This document shows positions 36,284 to 46,823 of a stretch of 64,000 nucleotides of DNA, one piece after another. The stretch comes from Orbaceae bacterium BiB (GTDB taxonomy: Bacteria > Pseudomonadota > Gammaproteobacteria > Enterobacterales > Orbaceae). The first letter of the stretch is position 1. Each line of letters opens with the position of its first letter. The notes under the pieces are model-generated. The model ran no database searches and had not been told where the DNA came from. It saw only the letters and a list, made by a program, of their open reading frames with translations. The stretch lies in NCBI GenBank assembly GCA_036251205.1, contig CP133958.1:806001-870000 (forward strand). The letters are read 5' to 3'. The translations under genes were made by a program, and so were the position numbers.

Positions 36284-36704
36284 ACTTGATTTCGATGATG
36301 CCTACGCGGTTGAAAAGTTAAGCCATTTAATACCGTGGAGTGAGCAAACTTTTCGTTCTAATCAAGGTGAACGTTATATCAATAAAAAAGTTGTCTTGAA
36401 TAATCAGCTAGCTGGATTTCTCATTTGCCAAACAGTCTTAGATGAAGCGACTTTATTTAACGTTGCGATTGCACCAATGTATCGTAAACAGGGACTTGCT
36501 ACCTTACTTTTAGAAAATTTATTGCAAGAATTAACCACCAAAAATATTAAAATCCTCTGGTTAGAAGTCAGGGAGTCAAACATCTCGGCTATCAACTTAT
36601 ACCATAACTTAGGTTTTAATGAAATTACCATTCGTAAGAATTATTATCCAGCCAAACATGGCAGAGAAGATGCAATTATTATGGCATATAACATTTCATT
36701 TTGA
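36258..36704 (+). CDS. rimI: Ribosomal-protein S18 alanine N-acetyltransferase RimI
   Basis: A 148-residue GNAT enzyme, exactly the E. coli length. Landmarks are PWSEQTFRSNQGERYINKKV, the CoA-binding loop VAIAPMYRKQGLATLLLENL (about 71-90), WLEVRESNISAINLYHNLGF with the catalytic region, and the tail YYPAKHGREDAIIMA. It acetylates the N-terminal alanine of ribosomal protein S18. The gene overlaps holD, so the two are translated from one message; the thiamine pyrophosphokinase gene follows 40 bases later. Confidence 0.93.
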   Translation: MKTISTLTELDFDDAYAVEKLSHLIPWSEQTFRSNQGERYINKKVVLNNQLAGFLICQTVLDEATLFNVAIAPMYRKQGLATLLLENLLQELTTKNIKILWLEVRESNISAINLYHNLGFNEITIRKNYYPAKHGREDAIIMAYNISF

Positions 36705-36744
36705 TGATACTTAATCTGTTATCAGCAATTATAAAGGATAAATA

Positions 36745-37356
36745 ATGAAAAAAGCGTTACTGTTTGTCAATGGCGAACCGCCAACACATTTTCCTCAATC
36801 GCTAACACAATATGATTATATTGCCTGTACTGATGGGGCTTATCATAGCTATTTATTACAAACAGATATTACCCCTCATTTTATTATTGGCGATCTCGAT
36901 AGTTTACATAAACAGCCAATTGCAGAGAATATTGAAATTATTCATACTCCAGATCAGAGTAAAACTGATTTTGAAAAAGCATTACTCTTTTTAGTTAGTA
37001 AAGGGATTCAAGCTTTTGATATTTACGGTGCAACGGGCCATGCAACCGATCATTTCCTAGGCAATTTATCGGTTGCTAAACAGTATTATCATCAATATCA
37101 GCTCACCTTTTATGATAATTATTGCTACTTTTTCTTTCTGCAAAAAGAAACCACACTTACTAATGTAAAAAATAAAACTATCTCATTGATTCCATTAACA
37201 GAAGTACATGAATTAACATTGACCGGTTTTCTATACCCATTAACAAATCAAAGTTTACAATTAGGTGGATTTACTAGTTTACGTAATAAAGCGATCGACA
37301 ATAATATTTCAATCACTTTTACTGGTGGTGACCTGCTTCTTTTTGTGAGCTTGTAA
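36745..37356 (+). CDS. thiN: Thiamine pyrophosphokinase
   Basis: A 203-residue cytoplasmic enzyme of the thiamine diphosphokinase family (ThiN/Thi80). Typical motifs are CTDGAYHSYL (about 28-37), PHFIIGDLDSL with the metal-binding Asp pair (about 47-57), DQSKTDFEKALLFL (about 74-87) and GATGHATDHFLGNL. It transfers pyrophosphate from ATP to thiamine, giving the cofactor used for example by Oxc in this window. AAAGGA precedes the ATG. Its place behind rimI differs from E. coli, where another gene follows. A symbol of thiN is used by family; no thiamine-synthesis neighbours or TPP riboswitch are seen. Confidence 0.82.
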   Translation: MKKALLFVNGEPPTHFPQSLTQYDYIACTDGAYHSYLLQTDITPHFIIGDLDSLHKQPIAENIEIIHTPDQSKTDFEKALLFLVSKGIQAFDIYGATGHATDHFLGNLSVAKQYYHQYQLTFYDNYCYFFFLQKETTLTNVKNKTISLIPLTEVHELTLTGFLYPLTNQSLQLGGFTSLRNKAIDNNISITFTGGDLLLFVSL

Positions 37357-37542
37357 AAAAATTATCATAAACAGAGTCAATACCTTTCGTATGAAAGCTT
37401 TGTCGCACTGAAATTGACACTTATATTTCCTTACAGTATTATTTTATTATAATAAAAAAGTAATACCAATCCGCACAAAATGCTCGGATATAAGTACAAT
37501 TAAATCGTGTAACAACACTTAAATCTTATAATGGATGAATAG

Positions 37543-38331
37543 ATGAAAGGAAGATTCATAATTAAAACAATTTTATTGCTAGGAAGTGTAATTTTAATTT
37601 CATACCCAGCACTAGCTAATCGAAATATACAAAGTGTTATTGATGCTTTTACTAACTGTGATAGTGGTTTTTTTTATCAACTCAAAAATAATGCCAGTGA
37701 TTTTGAGGATATTACCGATTTAGTGCTCAAAGAGCAGATCGCTTATATTCCCGTCAAAGATATCGCTTCAAATGAAGGTAATACACACTATTTTATGCAA
37801 CCTATTGAATATAGAGGTCTAACTATTATTGGTTACCAAAATATTTATATTGAGACGTCATATTTAGGGAAATATTACTACTGGGGCTTTATTATCAATG
37901 GTTCGATTGATGATGTGAAACAGTCACTAAATCAACTCTCTTGGCAGAAATATAATATTACCAGCTATGTAACAAATACACAGCTATATGACCGACAGCA
38001 AAAAAACGTTGGCTGGCGACAAAACCCTTATGTCATTGATGGGGTTGTACCACGTTTATTTACCATCGAAAAATCACTTTATCTTGAGCCGATTAATGAA
38101 AACCAAATCCATTTAGTCTGTTCATTACAAGGTGATATTGATAAACCATTGCTTTATACTATGCGTCCAGATATGGCTGATATTGATAAATTAGCCAATG
38201 ATAAACGCATAGCTGAAATTGAAAAAAATGATAGCATTAATACCCCTAATCCCGAACAACAAAATAACCATGATATAACGACGGTACAAGAACTCACGAA
38301 GAGTAATACGCAAAATAGTGAGGATATGTAG
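37543..38331 (+). CDS. Secreted protein of unknown function
   Basis: A 262-residue protein with a clear Sec signal peptide (basic start, hydrophobic 9-22, cleavage near YPALA-N). The mature domain has just two cysteines, in FTNCDSGFFYQL near its start and HLVCSLQGD near residue 205, suggesting one disulfide that closes the domain. It is rich in Tyr and beta-type patterns. The last 40 residues are a hydrophilic Asn/Gln/Thr-rich tail (TPNPEQQNNHDITT). I do not recognise the family. The next gene starts one base after its stop and also encodes a secreted two-cysteine protein, so the pair probably works together at the cell surface or in the periplasm. Confidence 0.7.
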   Translation: MKGRFIIKTILLLGSVILISYPALANRNIQSVIDAFTNCDSGFFYQLKNNASDFEDITDLVLKEQIAYIPVKDIASNEGNTHYFMQPIEYRGLTIIGYQNIYIETSYLGKYYYWGFIINGSIDDVKQSLNQLSWQKYNITSYVTNTQLYDRQQKNVGWRQNPYVIDGVVPRLFTIEKSLYLEPINENQIHLVCSLQGDIDKPLLYTMRPDMADIDKLANDKRIAEIEKNDSINTPNPEQQNNHDITTVQELTKSNTQNSEDM

Positions 38332-38332
38332 T

Positions 38333-38842
38333 ATGAAAAAAAGACATTATATTACTCATTTTATTAGTGGATTATCATTATTAGTATGTTCATACTCTGT
38401 TTTTAGTTTGGATACCGATACTCCACCAACAACTAATGTAGGATTATCCGATAGTCAAGTACCCGCTCAATATTTACCAATCGAAAAATCGAATATCGGT
38501 AACTACACCAGTTATACATTTATAGATAAGAGTTCAGTTAAATTACATCCTTATAATCACTTAATTCGCACTTATACTCGTGTGACTAATTTTGGTTCAG
38601 AACAATTTTTACAATATGAAAGTAAAAATAAAACGCCATATCGTTCGGTAGTCAGTCAAGAGTACGTCAATTGTGATCTCCGAGAATATGCAAAAGGATT
38701 AGTTGAGAACTATGAGAGCTATTTTGGCAAAGGTAAACTAATTAATATAGACCATAGTCCTAAACGCTGGGAAACCACTGACCTCGATGATCGAGAAAGG
38801 CAGAATTTAATTGTTATCTGTTCACTTCCAATCAATAACTAA
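38333..38842 (+). CDS. Secreted protein, possibly surface-adhesin E-like
   Basis: A 169-residue protein with a signal peptide ending near SVFS-LDTD. The mature part shows YTSYTFIDKSSVKL, YTRVTNFGSEQFLQYESKNK, a first cysteine in EYVNCDLREYA and a second in VICSLP near the C-terminus. The order of an exposed strand, tyrosine/arginine strand, then a Cys followed by acidic and Arg residues, resembles the adhesin-E-like domain of Pasteurellaceae; this is a tentative reading. GAGG lies nine bases before ATG 38333. It follows the other secreted gene without a gap and ends in a strong terminator. Confidence 0.65.
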   Translation: MKKRHYITHFISGLSLLVCSYSVFSLDTDTPPTTNVGLSDSQVPAQYLPIEKSNIGNYTSYTFIDKSSVKLHPYNHLIRTYTRVTNFGSEQFLQYESKNKTPYRSVVSQEYVNCDLREYAKGLVENYESYFGKGKLINIDHSPKRWETTDLDDRERQNLIVICSLPINN

Positions 38843-38854
38843 ATCTTTTTAGAT

Positions 38855-38878
38855 AAGGGCTAACTTAGCCCTTTTTTA
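38855..38878 (+). terminator. Rho-independent terminator of the secreted-protein pair
   Basis: AAGGGCTA-ACT-TAGCCCTT followed by TTTT. Strong, 12 bases after the stop codon. Confidence 0.88.
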
Positions 38879-38893
38879 TAATATATTTAATTC

Positions 38894-38936
38894 TTCGTTA
38901 TTTTTTTAATGTAATATATGATTATAGTATAAAAAA
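38894..38936 (+). repeat. Dispersed intergenic repeat, copy 3
   Basis: Starts TTCGTTATTTTTTTAATGTA and ends ATTATAGTATAAAAAA, matching copies 1, 2 and 4 at both ends. It lies just after a terminator, between convergent genes, where no plus-strand promoter is needed. Confidence 0.55.
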
Positions 38937-38952
38937 CAGTTAACATGACATA

Positions 38953-39702
38953 TTAAGCGGGATTATCGATATCCACAAATGTTACATCAAGATTATGATA
39001 TTGAGCTAACCACTGACCTAAAGCCTCAATACCATAGCGTTCTGTTGCATGATGCCCTGCTGCATAAAAATTAATGCCATATTCACGAGCAATATGGATC
39101 GTACGCTCAGAGACTTCTCCCGTGATAAAAGCATCAAATCCCAATAATGCAGCCTCTTCAATATAGTCCTGTCCGCCACCACTACACCAAGCAACACGTT
39201 TAATAACGTTCGGTGCATTATCACCACAGAATAATACCGAATGATTTAATGTCATTTCAATTCGAGATTTTAGTTGTAGAGGGCTAATTGATTGCGAGAA
39301 TGAGCCTTTAAATAGTAAATCAGTAATATCTTTACGTTCGTCAACGACAATACCCAATTTATCTGCCAACAGTACATTATTACCTAATTCAGCATGACCA
39401 TCTAAAGGTAAGTGATAACCATACAAATTAATATTATGTGTTAATAGTGTCTTTAACCTTTTATATTTTATCCCTGTTATCGTCACAGGTTCATTATTCC
39501 AAAAATAGCCATGGTGAACCAAAATAGCATCAGCATTGAGTCTAACCGCTTCATCTAATAGCAGTTGACACGCGGTTACGCCTGTCACAATCTTCCTGAC
39601 TGTTTTTTTACCCTCAACTTGTAATCCATTAGGAGCAAAATCCTTATATAACTGAATTTGTAAGGTATCATTTATAAGTTGCTCTAAATCAATATTGTTC
39701 AT
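38953..39702 (-). CDS. ybgI: Nif3-like dinuclear metal protein YbgI
   Basis: A 249-residue cytoplasmic protein of the NIF3/DUF34 family (E. coli YbgI 247). The metal-binding residues are visible in ILVHHGYFW (HH about 63-64), GYHLPLDGHAELGNN (His and Asp about 97-107) and, near the end, GHHATERYGIEALGQWLA. The protein forms a toroid of metal-binding dimers; proposed roles (GTP cyclohydrolase type 2-like, metal handling) are not settled. AAGGAG precedes the ATG. It is divergent from fbp across 131 bases. No lesion seen. Confidence 0.9.
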   Translation of the reverse strand: MNNIDLEQLINDTLQIQLYKDFAPNGLQVEGKKTVRKIVTGVTACQLLLDEAVRLNADAILVHHGYFWNNEPVTITGIKYKRLKTLLTHNINLYGYHLPLDGHAELGNNVLLADKLGIVVDERKDITDLLFKGSFSQSISPLQLKSRIEMTLNHSVLFCGDNAPNVIKRVAWCSGGGQDYIEEAALLGFDAFITGEVSERTIHIAREYGINFYAAGHHATERYGIEALGQWLAQYHNLDVTFVDIDNPA

Positions 39703-39833
39703 TTAAACTCCTTGGATCTTTTTTTACTAAAAAAACTAACTAACCCTTTGTTAATTATAGTCGATTTCTATTTTTAACTCACGTATATTTATAGTTCATT
39801 TTTGCTAATACTCTAATATCAGGGTCTCTTTAT

Positions 39834-40835
39834 ATGAAAACATTAGGTGAGTTTATTATCGAAAAGCAGCATGAATTTCCTCATGCTACTGGTGAATTAA
39901 CAGCATTACTATCTGCAATCAAACTGGGCGCAAAAATCATTAATCGTGATATCAATAAAGCAGGTTTAATTGATATTCTTGGTGAAAGTGGTTTGTCAAA
40001 TATTCAAGGTGAACAGCAGATGAAACTTGATGCTTTTGCCAATGATGCTTTAAAAGCTGCTCTTGAAGCCCGTGGTGTCGTTGCCGGTATTGCCTCTGAA
40101 GAAGAGGATAATTTAGTTATTTTCGGCAAGGAAAAATCGACTCATGGTAAATATGTAGTATTAATGGATCCATTAGATGGTTCATCCAATATTGATGTAA
40201 ATGTCTCAGTCGGTACCATATTTTCTATATATCATCGGATTACCCCAATTGGTACGCCAATTACTGAAGATGATTTTTTACAACCAGGTCATAAACAAGT
40301 CGCAGCTGGCTATATTATTTATGGTTCATCAACGATGCTAGTGTATACCACCGGTTGTGGTGTTAATGCCTTTACCTATGATCCATCTATTGGTGTATTT
40401 TGCCTATCTCACGAAAATGTTCATTTCCCACAATCAGGGAATATCTATTCGATTAATGAAGGCTATTACTCAAAGTTCCCAGCTGGGGTTAAAAAATATA
40501 TAAAATACTGCCAAGAAGAAGATAAAACGACCAATAGACCATATACTTCACGTTATATTGGTTCGTTGGTATCAGACTTTCATCGAAACTTATTAAAGGG
40601 TGGTATCTACATTTATCCCAATACCGCACAGTATCCTAATGGTAAGCTTCGCTTACTCTATGAAGCAAATCCAATTGCATTATTAGCTGAACAAGCCGGT
40701 GGTAAAGCCAGTGATGGCTATCAGCGTATACTTGATATTACACCAACAAAATTGCATCAAAGAACACCATTTTTTGTCGGTGTACAACATATGGTTGATG
40801 ATGCAGAGAAATTTATGCTGGAACCCGCTGAATAA
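39834..40835 (+). CDS. fbp: Fructose-1,6-bisphosphatase class I
   Basis: A 333-residue cytoplasmic enzyme (E. coli 332). Metal and phosphate sites are EEEDN (about 97-101), [20 protein letters not shown] (about 116-135), and the substrate-binding [20 protein letters not shown]. It removes the 1-phosphate of fructose-1,6-bisphosphate in gluconeogenesis, which fits the presence of pyruvate carboxylase. Upstream is the divergent ybgI. A gap of about 170 bases separates it from pntA on the same strand. Confidence 0.95.
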   Translation: MKTLGEFIIEKQHEFPHATGELTALLSAIKLGAKIINRDINKAGLIDILGESGLSNIQGEQQMKLDAFANDALKAALEARGVVAGIASEEEDNLVIFGKEKSTHGKYVVLMDPLDGSSNIDVNVSVGTIFSIYHRITPIGTPITEDDFLQPGHKQVAAGYIIYGSSTMLVYTTGCGVNAFTYDPSIGVFCLSHENVHFPQSGNIYSINEGYYSKFPAGVKKYIKYCQEEDKTTNRPYTSRYIGSLVSDFHRNLLKGGIYIYPNTAQYPNGKLRLLYEANPIALLAEQAGGKASDGYQRILDITPTKLHQRTPFFVGVQHMVDDAEKFMLEPAE

Positions 40836-41007
40836 TTGTTATTTATAACTATTGGTTAATTATCCAAGTTATATCATAATAGCAAGATTGTTGTATTGAT
40901 AAATGGATTTTACCTACCTTACATGGTAGATTTAATCTACAACATATTGGCTCAACAAAATCATAACAACGAATATTGTAATAACTAAAACATAAGGACT
41001 TATAACA

Positions 41008-42573
41008 ATGCATATAGGTATCCCAAAGGAAAGGTTACCGAACGAAGGTCGCTTAGCAGCAACGCCACAAACAGTGGGGCAACTGCTAAAATTAGGCTTT
41101 ACGGTTTCGGTAGAAGAAGGTGCAGGCCAAGTCGCTAACTTCTCAGATCAAGCATTTATCGATGCTGGTGCTTCAATTCAAAATACCCACGATATCTGGC
41201 AAAATGATTTGATATTAAAACTTCATGCCCCTCTCGATGAAGAAATCGAACTGATTAAACCCGGTGCAACATTAATCAGCTATATTTACCCAGCTCAACA
41301 TCAGGAACTATTAGCAAAATTAGCGGCTAAAAACGTGACTGTGATGGCAATGGATTGTGTTCCTCGTATTTCACGTGCACAATCACTTGATGCATTAAGT
41401 TCAATGTCGAATATTTCTGGTTATCGCTCAGTTATTGAAGCTGCTAATCAGTTTGGTCGATTCTTTACGGGTCAAGTAACTGCTGCGGGTAAAGTACCGC
41501 CAGCTAAAATTTTAATTATTGGCGCAGGCGTTGCTGGCCTTGCTGCAATCGGTGCAGCTGTAAGCCTTGGTGCTATTGTTCGTGCATTTGATACTCGTCC
41601 TGAAGTTGCTGAGCAAATTCAGAGTATGGGTGCAGAATTCTTAGAATTAGATTTTGAAGAAGAAGCTGGTTCAGGCGATGGTTATGCTAAACAGATGTCT
41701 GCTGCATTTATTGAAGCTGAAATGGCTCTGTTTGCCGCTCAAGCTAAAGATGTTGATATCATTATTACAACAGCATTAATTCCAGGTAAACCTGCACCAA
41801 AACTAATCTCAAAAGAGATGGTTGAATCAATGAAACCAGGCAGTGTGATCGTTGACTTAGCGGCAATTACTGGTGGTAACTGTGAGCTAACTCGACCTGG
41901 TGAAGTCTATGAAACTGAGAATAAAGTTAAAATTATTGGTTACACAGATTTAGCAAATAGAATGCCAGCTCAAGCATCTCAGTTATATGGTACTAATATT
42001 GTTAACTTACTGAAACTTCTCTCTAAAGAGAAAGACGGTAATATTAATGTTAATTTTGAAGATGTTGTAATTCGTGGTGTTACAGTGGTTAAAGATCAAG
42101 AGATCACCTGGCCTGCCCCACCAATTAAAGTATCGGCTCAACAACAAAAACCTGTGACTAAACCCGTTGCTAAACCAGAACCAAAACCAATGAAGCCTGA
42201 AGTGAAGTATGGTATTCTGGCTGCAATTTTAGTCGTATTTTTTGCATTAGCTTATGTTGTACCGGCAAGTTTCCTCTCACATTTTATTGTATTTGCATTA
42301 TCTTGTGTGGTTGGTTATTACGTCGTGTGGAATGTTAGTCATTCATTACATACCCCTTTAATGTCTGTAACTAATGCGATATCGGGAATTATACTCGTTG
42401 GTGCAATTTTACAACTTGGTAGCGGTGATGGCGTTATTACATTTATCGCCTTTGTAGCTATATTAATCGCTAGCATCAATATTTTTGGCGGATTCTTTGT
42501 TACTCATCGTATGCTTAAAATGTTCCAACGCGGTGACAACAATAACAAAGGCAAAAAAGGAAAAGGAGAATAA
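41008..42573 (+). CDS. pntA: NAD(P) transhydrogenase subunit alpha
   Basis: A 521-residue protein (E. coli 510). The N-terminal NAD(H)-binding domain opens [20 protein letters not shown] and has the Rossmann loop [20 protein letters not shown] (about 170-190) and [19 protein letters not shown] proline/lysine-rich linker (about 375-400) leads to four membrane helices. The enzyme uses the proton gradient to reduce NADP+ with NADH, or the reverse. The pntB start lies only two bases after the pntA stop, so the subunits are co-translated. No lesion seen. Confidence 0.95.
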   Translation: MHIGIPKERLPNEGRLAATPQTVGQLLKLGFTVSVEEGAGQVANFSDQAFIDAGASIQNTHDIWQNDLILKLHAPLDEEIELIKPGATLISYIYPAQHQELLAKLAAKNVTVMAMDCVPRISRAQSLDALSSMSNISGYRSVIEAANQFGRFFTGQVTAAGKVPPAKILIIGAGVAGLAAIGAAVSLGAIVRAFDTRPEVAEQIQSMGAEFLELDFEEEAGSGDGYAKQMSAAFIEAEMALFAAQAKDVDIIITTALIPGKPAPKLISKEMVESMKPGSVIVDLAAITGGNCELTRPGEVYETENKVKIIGYTDLANRMPAQASQLYGTNIVNLLKLLSKEKDGNINVNFEDVVIRGVTVVKDQEITWPAPPIKVSAQQQKPVTKPVAKPEPKPMKPEVKYGILAAILVVFFALAYVVPASFLSHFIVFALSCVVGYYVVWNVSHSLHTPLMSVTNAISGIILVGAILQLGSGDGVITFIAFVAILIASINIFGGFFVTHRMLKMFQRGDNNNKGKKGKGE

Positions 42574-42575
42574 AC

Positions 42576-43964
42576 ATGCACGGAATTATTCAAGCTGCTT
42601 ATGTTATTGCTGCGCTACTGTTTATTTTTAGTTTACAGGGATTATCAAAACAAGAAACTGCCCGCTCTGGAAATATCTATGGTGTCATTGGGATGGTTAT
42701 TGCACTTGTAGCAACCATATCAAGTATTACTGATGGATATCACTGGGTAATCATTGCAATGGTACTTGGTGCGGTAATTGGACTCTATCTTGCAAAGAAA
42801 GTCGAAATGACTCAAATGCCAGAGTTAGTTGCATTATTACATAGCTTCGTTGGTATGGCCGCAGTACTTGTTGGCTTTAACAGCTTTTTAGATCCACATA
42901 TCGCATTATTTACTGGTGGTGAACTTACTGTACACTTAGTTGAAATTTTTATCGGTGTCTTTATCGGTGCTGTTACTTTCTCAGGTTCAGTTATCGCATT
43001 TGGTAAACTTAATGGGCGTATTAGTTCAAAAGCATTATCATTACCTAACAAACATTACTTAAACTTAGCTGCAATTATTGTATCTGTTCTTCTAATGTTT
43101 GCTTTTGTTCATCTTGAGTCTGGTTTTATAGCCTTCATGTGCTTGTTGATTATGACCTTGATCGCCTTTGCTTTTGGTATTCATTTAGTCGCCTCTATCG
43201 GTGGTGCTGATATGCCAGTTGTTATCTCAATGCTAAACTCCTATTCAGGTTGGGCAGCAGCAGCAGCAGGCTTTATGTTAAGTAATGATCTATTGATTGT
43301 AACTGGGGCATTAGTCGGTTCATCTGGTGCGATTCTGTCTTATATCATGTGTAAAGCAATGAATCGTTCATTTATCAGTGTTATTGCGGGTGGTTTCGGT
43401 AATGAAACGTCAACATCAAGCAGTAGTGATGAAGAACAAGGTGAATATCGCGAAATTCAACCAGCTGAAGTGGCTCAAGTACTTAAAGAAGCTCGTTCAG
43501 TTATCATCGTTCCGGGTTATGGTATGGCAGTAGCTCAAGCACAAGGTGCCGTTAGCAATATTACTGAAAAACTTAAAGCGATGGATATTGAGGTTCGTTT
43601 TGGTATCCACCCTGTTGCAGGTCGTTTACCTGGTCATATGAACGTATTATTAGCTGAAGCCAAAGTACCTTATGATATCGTACTTGAAATGGATGAAATC
43701 AACGATGATTTCCCTGATACAGATGTTGTTTGGGTCATTGGAGCAAATGATACCGTTAACCCAGCTGCAGAAGAAGATCCTAATAGTCCAATTGCTGGTA
43801 TGCCAGTGCTTGAAGTATGGAAGGCTAAAACCGTTATTGTATCTAAACGTTCAATGAATACTGGTTATGCTGGCGTGCAAAACCCATTATTCTTCAAAGA
43901 AAATACTTATATGCTGTTTGGTGATGCCAAAGCGAGTGTTGAAAAAGTATTACAAGATATTTAA
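42576..43964 (+). CDS. pntB: NAD(P) transhydrogenase subunit beta
   Basis: A 462-residue protein, exactly the E. coli length. About nine membrane helices fill the first 260 residues, including [20 protein letters not shown] and [20 protein letters not shown]. The C-terminal NADP(H)-binding domain has [20 protein letters not shown] (about 310-330), [19 protein letters not shown] and [20 protein letters not shown]. It forms the proton channel and the NADP site with PntA. AAGGAG lies just before the ATG. A strong two-way terminator follows, shared with the convergent cysZ. Confidence 0.96.
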   Translation: MHGIIQAAYVIAALLFIFSLQGLSKQETARSGNIYGVIGMVIALVATISSITDGYHWVIIAMVLGAVIGLYLAKKVEMTQMPELVALLHSFVGMAAVLVGFNSFLDPHIALFTGGELTVHLVEIFIGVFIGAVTFSGSVIAFGKLNGRISSKALSLPNKHYLNLAAIIVSVLLMFAFVHLESGFIAFMCLLIMTLIAFAFGIHLVASIGGADMPVVISMLNSYSGWAAAAAGFMLSNDLLIVTGALVGSSGAILSYIMCKAMNRSFISVIAGGFGNETSTSSSSDEEQGEYREIQPAEVAQVLKEARSVIIVPGYGMAVAQAQGAVSNITEKLKAMDIEVRFGIHPVAGRLPGHMNVLLAEAKVPYDIVLEMDEINDDFPDTDVVWVIGANDTVNPAAEEDPNSPIAGMPVLEVWKAKTVIVSKRSMNTGYAGVQNPLFFKENTYMLFGDAKASVEKVLQDI

Positions 43965-43981
43965 TATCTTCTCTTTAATAT

Positions 43982-44009
43982 AAAAAACTCGCTTAATGGC
44001 GAGTTTTTT
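43982..44009. terminator. Bidirectional terminator between pntB and cysZ
   Basis: AAAAAACTCGC (43982-43992) pairs with GCGAGTTTTTT (43999-44009), so U-runs result in both directions. It closes pntAB on the plus strand and cysZ on the minus strand. Confidence 0.88.
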
Positions 44010-44044
44010 ATTTTTCAAGTAAGGTAAATACAAATACATTCAAA

Positions 44045-44809
44045 TTATCTAAAGAAATCAATCTCTTTTTCAGTAGAGTAAATTTGATTACGATAACGAT
44101 CGACCCACATTGCCGTAGAACCACATACCGCAATTGGCATAATAATCAAATTTAAAATAGGGATCATCGTAAATATACTAATTAAAGCACCAAAACAGGT
44201 ATTATCAACCTTATCTTGTTGTAACAATTGACGCATCTGATAGAAGCTCACTTTATGATTATCAAACGCATAATCAGCATACTGAATATTAATCATCCAT
44301 GCCGTAAAAATAAACCATAATATCGGTGTAACAAACTGACCGAATATTGGTATAAAATAGGTCAATAAAAGAGGAATACACCAGACGATATAATAAACTA
44401 ACTTTTGTAATTCACGTTTCATGATTCGCGGAATATCTTTCAAAAAACTCCATATAGAATCATCGGGTGCTGGTGAATTGGTTAAATGAGCTTCCACTTG
44501 TTCTGCAAGTAAGCCATTAAATGGTGCTGCAATAATGTTAGTAATCGTACTAAAAAAGTAACAGAAAAAAATAACAAAAGTCGCAATAACTACAATAGTG
44601 ATCACATAACTCAACCACTGTAACCAGCTTGGCATATAATCAAGACCTAAATCGACAGCTGATGAGATCATGCCAAAAAACCAATAAAAGAGTAAAGACA
44701 TGATAATAATATTGGCAAGCATCGGCATAATGACATAATGTCTTATAGATGGTTGTTGTATTAATGACAATCCTTGCAAAAAATATTGAAAACTTGTTTT
44801 TTTATTCAT
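44045..44809 (-). CDS. cysZ: Sulfate transporter CysZ
   Basis: A 254-residue inner-membrane protein (E. coli 253) collinear with CysZ. Landmarks are FFCYFFSTITNIIAAPFNGL (about 81-100), LAEQVEAHLTNSPAP, DIPRIMKRELQKLVYYIVWC, and IQYADYAFDNHKVSFYQMRQ; the end has GSTAMWVDRYR. CysZ passes sulfate into the cytoplasm for cysteine synthesis. The start overlaps the end of tmcA by eight bases, so yeaL, tmcA and cysZ form one leftward operon. Confidence 0.93.
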   Translation of the reverse strand: MNKKTSFQYFLQGLSLIQQPSIRHYVIMPMLANIIIMSLLFYWFFGMISSAVDLGLDYMPSWLQWLSYVITIVVIATFVIFFCYFFSTITNIIAAPFNGLLAEQVEAHLTNSPAPDDSIWSFLKDIPRIMKRELQKLVYYIVWCIPLLLTYFIPIFGQFVTPILWFIFTAWMINIQYADYAFDNHKVSFYQMRQLLQQDKVDNTCFGALISIFTMIPILNLIIMPIAVCGSTAMWVDRYRNQIYSTEKEIDFFR

Positions 44810-46814
44810 TAATCAATCCCTGCATTTTTATAAACTGATAAATTTCTTGTCGTAGTAGTTTTAATAATTGACTTTTACCTGATAATCCCAAGTTGCTAAC
44901 TGTAGCTTGCTCATCAAACTGTTTTGTTACTAACATTGTGAGAATGGGTACCTGTTCTAATCTTTGTCCCGAATTGTTTAACCAATCAAATAGACGATAT
45001 AATACAGCAAAACTCGCCGTGTAAGCATACGAAGTTGTAGCAAATAAGAGTAACTGTAACTTATCATCACTATTTAACGTCTGTTCAGTAGAGATATTAA
45101 TCGGTAAATCAATATCAATAAGCTGCTGTAGCCAATACCAATTACGCGTTAACTTATTACGCATAGTGTTACAAAAGTGGCTCCCAGCAGGGCTAAGTGG
45201 ATATATTACCATCACCGCATAACTACCACTACTTGCCTCTTTATGCGTACCAACATGGACAGCATGGAAACCACATTGCATCCAAAATTGATATACTTCA
45301 GCTGAATATGCAAAACTGGCTGAAACAAAGTCACACCGATCGACTTTGGCTTGTTCGATTAAATAAGCAAGTAAAGAACGAGCAATTCCCTGTCGTCTTA
45401 ATGTTTGACAAACTGCAATTCGATTCACTCTTATCGAGCGTAATTGAGCAGCCTGAGGCTCTCCGGCATGAGCAACTAAGGACTGTGCAACAAGATTACC
45501 TTTTGGACGGCGATAGCCTTTTAATATTTGTAAAGCAAGTTCTTCTGTTAATCCACCCTCTTTTATCGCAACTAAAACGCCAGCAATATGTTGTTCACTA
45601 AATTCTGCACTATAGAGTGATAAGTTATGAGCATCGAGTAAGCGGCGTAAATCAATTAACGTAGTACGATAATGTGCTGATTTTAATAAACCAAAAAAGG
45701 CACTTAATTTCATTGGCGATAGAACTAAGTCACTCTGTTGTAAAAACTTAATATCTGGTTGTTGTACCATCACTTTTTTATCTATTTTAGGTAAACCAGA
45801 TACAATAAGACTATCAACAAAATATTCAACAGGATCATCAGGCAGCCAGCGTATTGGAGTATGTAGCTGAAAACAGGCAAAATCCGTTGATTGGTACTGA
45901 TTGAGCAGTTTTAATAATAATCCTTGTCCAGTTCCCTCATAACCATCAGTTGTACTGGTTAACAATACATGCTTAAAACCATTGATAAGAGCCACAACCA
46001 TAGGTAACGGTATCATCGCAGCCTCATCAATAATAAGCCAATCAGGTTTAGCGATCGGTGCATTTAATTGACTAATTAACTCATCCGGTGCAAAAAAGAG
46101 CGTATCTGTTGTAGCAAATTGTGTAAATGTCATCAGTGCATTTTTATTAGGTGCAGTGACCCAGCAATGATGATAATGAGTAAAATACCCTGCTAACGTT
46201 GATTTTCCACGACCTCGTTTAGCTGTTACCATAATAATTCTAGTATCAAGTTTGCTAATTTGCGTGAGTAAAGATTGTTGTTCTTGATAGCTGTATAGCG
46301 TCTCTTGATTATCGACTAAAATCGTATTTTGAGAGAGTTGATTAAACAAAAAATAATCATGTTGTTGTTTTTCAAGCACTAACTGATAAAAATAATCAGC
46401 ATATTGCTGTGCTTGTTGTACAAGAACGTGATGTAAGTGAGTAATAAAATTAGGTACTAAAATCGCCTCTGGTAACTCACTCCAGCGTAAGCTATCCTGA
46501 TCATACCAGTGATTAAAACTGTTCGGTAAAATTATAATAAGTAAACTTTCAGCAACCAATGTGCCTGCTAATATCGCTAACGCATCTAAATTAAATGCCA
46601 ATCTGGCATCAAAAATGGCATGTTTAAATTCTCTACCCAATAATGATTTGGTCTGCTTATCAAGATAGTATTGCTCAGTTGATGAACCTAACACTTTGTG
46701 CTCAGAAATAACGATCCAATCACCACGAGCCTGCTGACTTAAGTACGTAAGTTGCTTAGTGATTGCTTCATCATCTCCTTGCAAAATGATTAGCTTACGC
46801 GATAACTGACTCAT
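44802..46814 (-). CDS. tmcA: tRNA(Met) cytidine acetyltransferase TmcA
   Basis: A 670-residue cytoplasmic enzyme (E. coli 671). It has an N-terminal DUF1726 domain, an RNA-helicase-like ATPase with Walker A TAKRGRGKSTL (about 200-210) and DEAAMIPLPMVVALINGFKH, a GNAT acetyltransferase domain with AVCQTLRRQGIARSLLAYLI (about 465-485), and a C-terminal tRNA-binding tail. It makes N4-acetylcytidine at the wobble position of elongator tRNA-Met with acetyl-CoA and ATP, ensuring accurate AUG reading. Middle gene of the yeaL-tmcA-cysZ operon, nine bases after yeaL. Confidence 0.95.
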   Translation of the reverse strand: MSQLSRKLIILQGDDEAITKQLTYLSQQARGDWIVISEHKVLGSSTEQYYLDKQTKSLLGREFKHAIFDARLAFNLDALAILAGTLVAESLLIIILPNSFNHWYDQDSLRWSELPEAILVPNFITHLHHVLVQQAQQYADYFYQLVLEKQQHDYFLFNQLSQNTILVDNQETLYSYQEQQSLLTQISKLDTRIIMVTAKRGRGKSTLAGYFTHYHHCWVTAPNKNALMTFTQFATTDTLFFAPDELISQLNAPIAKPDWLIIDEAAMIPLPMVVALINGFKHVLLTSTTDGYEGTGQGLLLKLLNQYQSTDFACFQLHTPIRWLPDDPVEYFVDSLIVSGLPKIDKKVMVQQPDIKFLQQSDLVLSPMKLSAFFGLLKSAHYRTTLIDLRRLLDAHNLSLYSAEFSEQHIAGVLVAIKEGGLTEELALQILKGYRRPKGNLVAQSLVAHAGEPQAAQLRSIRVNRIAVCQTLRRQGIARSLLAYLIEQAKVDRCDFVSASFAYSAEVYQFWMQCGFHAVHVGTHKEASSGSYAVMVIYPLSPAGSHFCNTMRNKLTRNWYWLQQLIDIDLPINISTEQTLNSDDKLQLLLFATTSYAYTASFAVLYRLFDWLNNSGQRLEQVPILTMLVTKQFDEQATVSNLGLSGKSQLLKLLRQEIYQFIKMQGLINE

Positions 46815-46823
46815 TACAGATCA

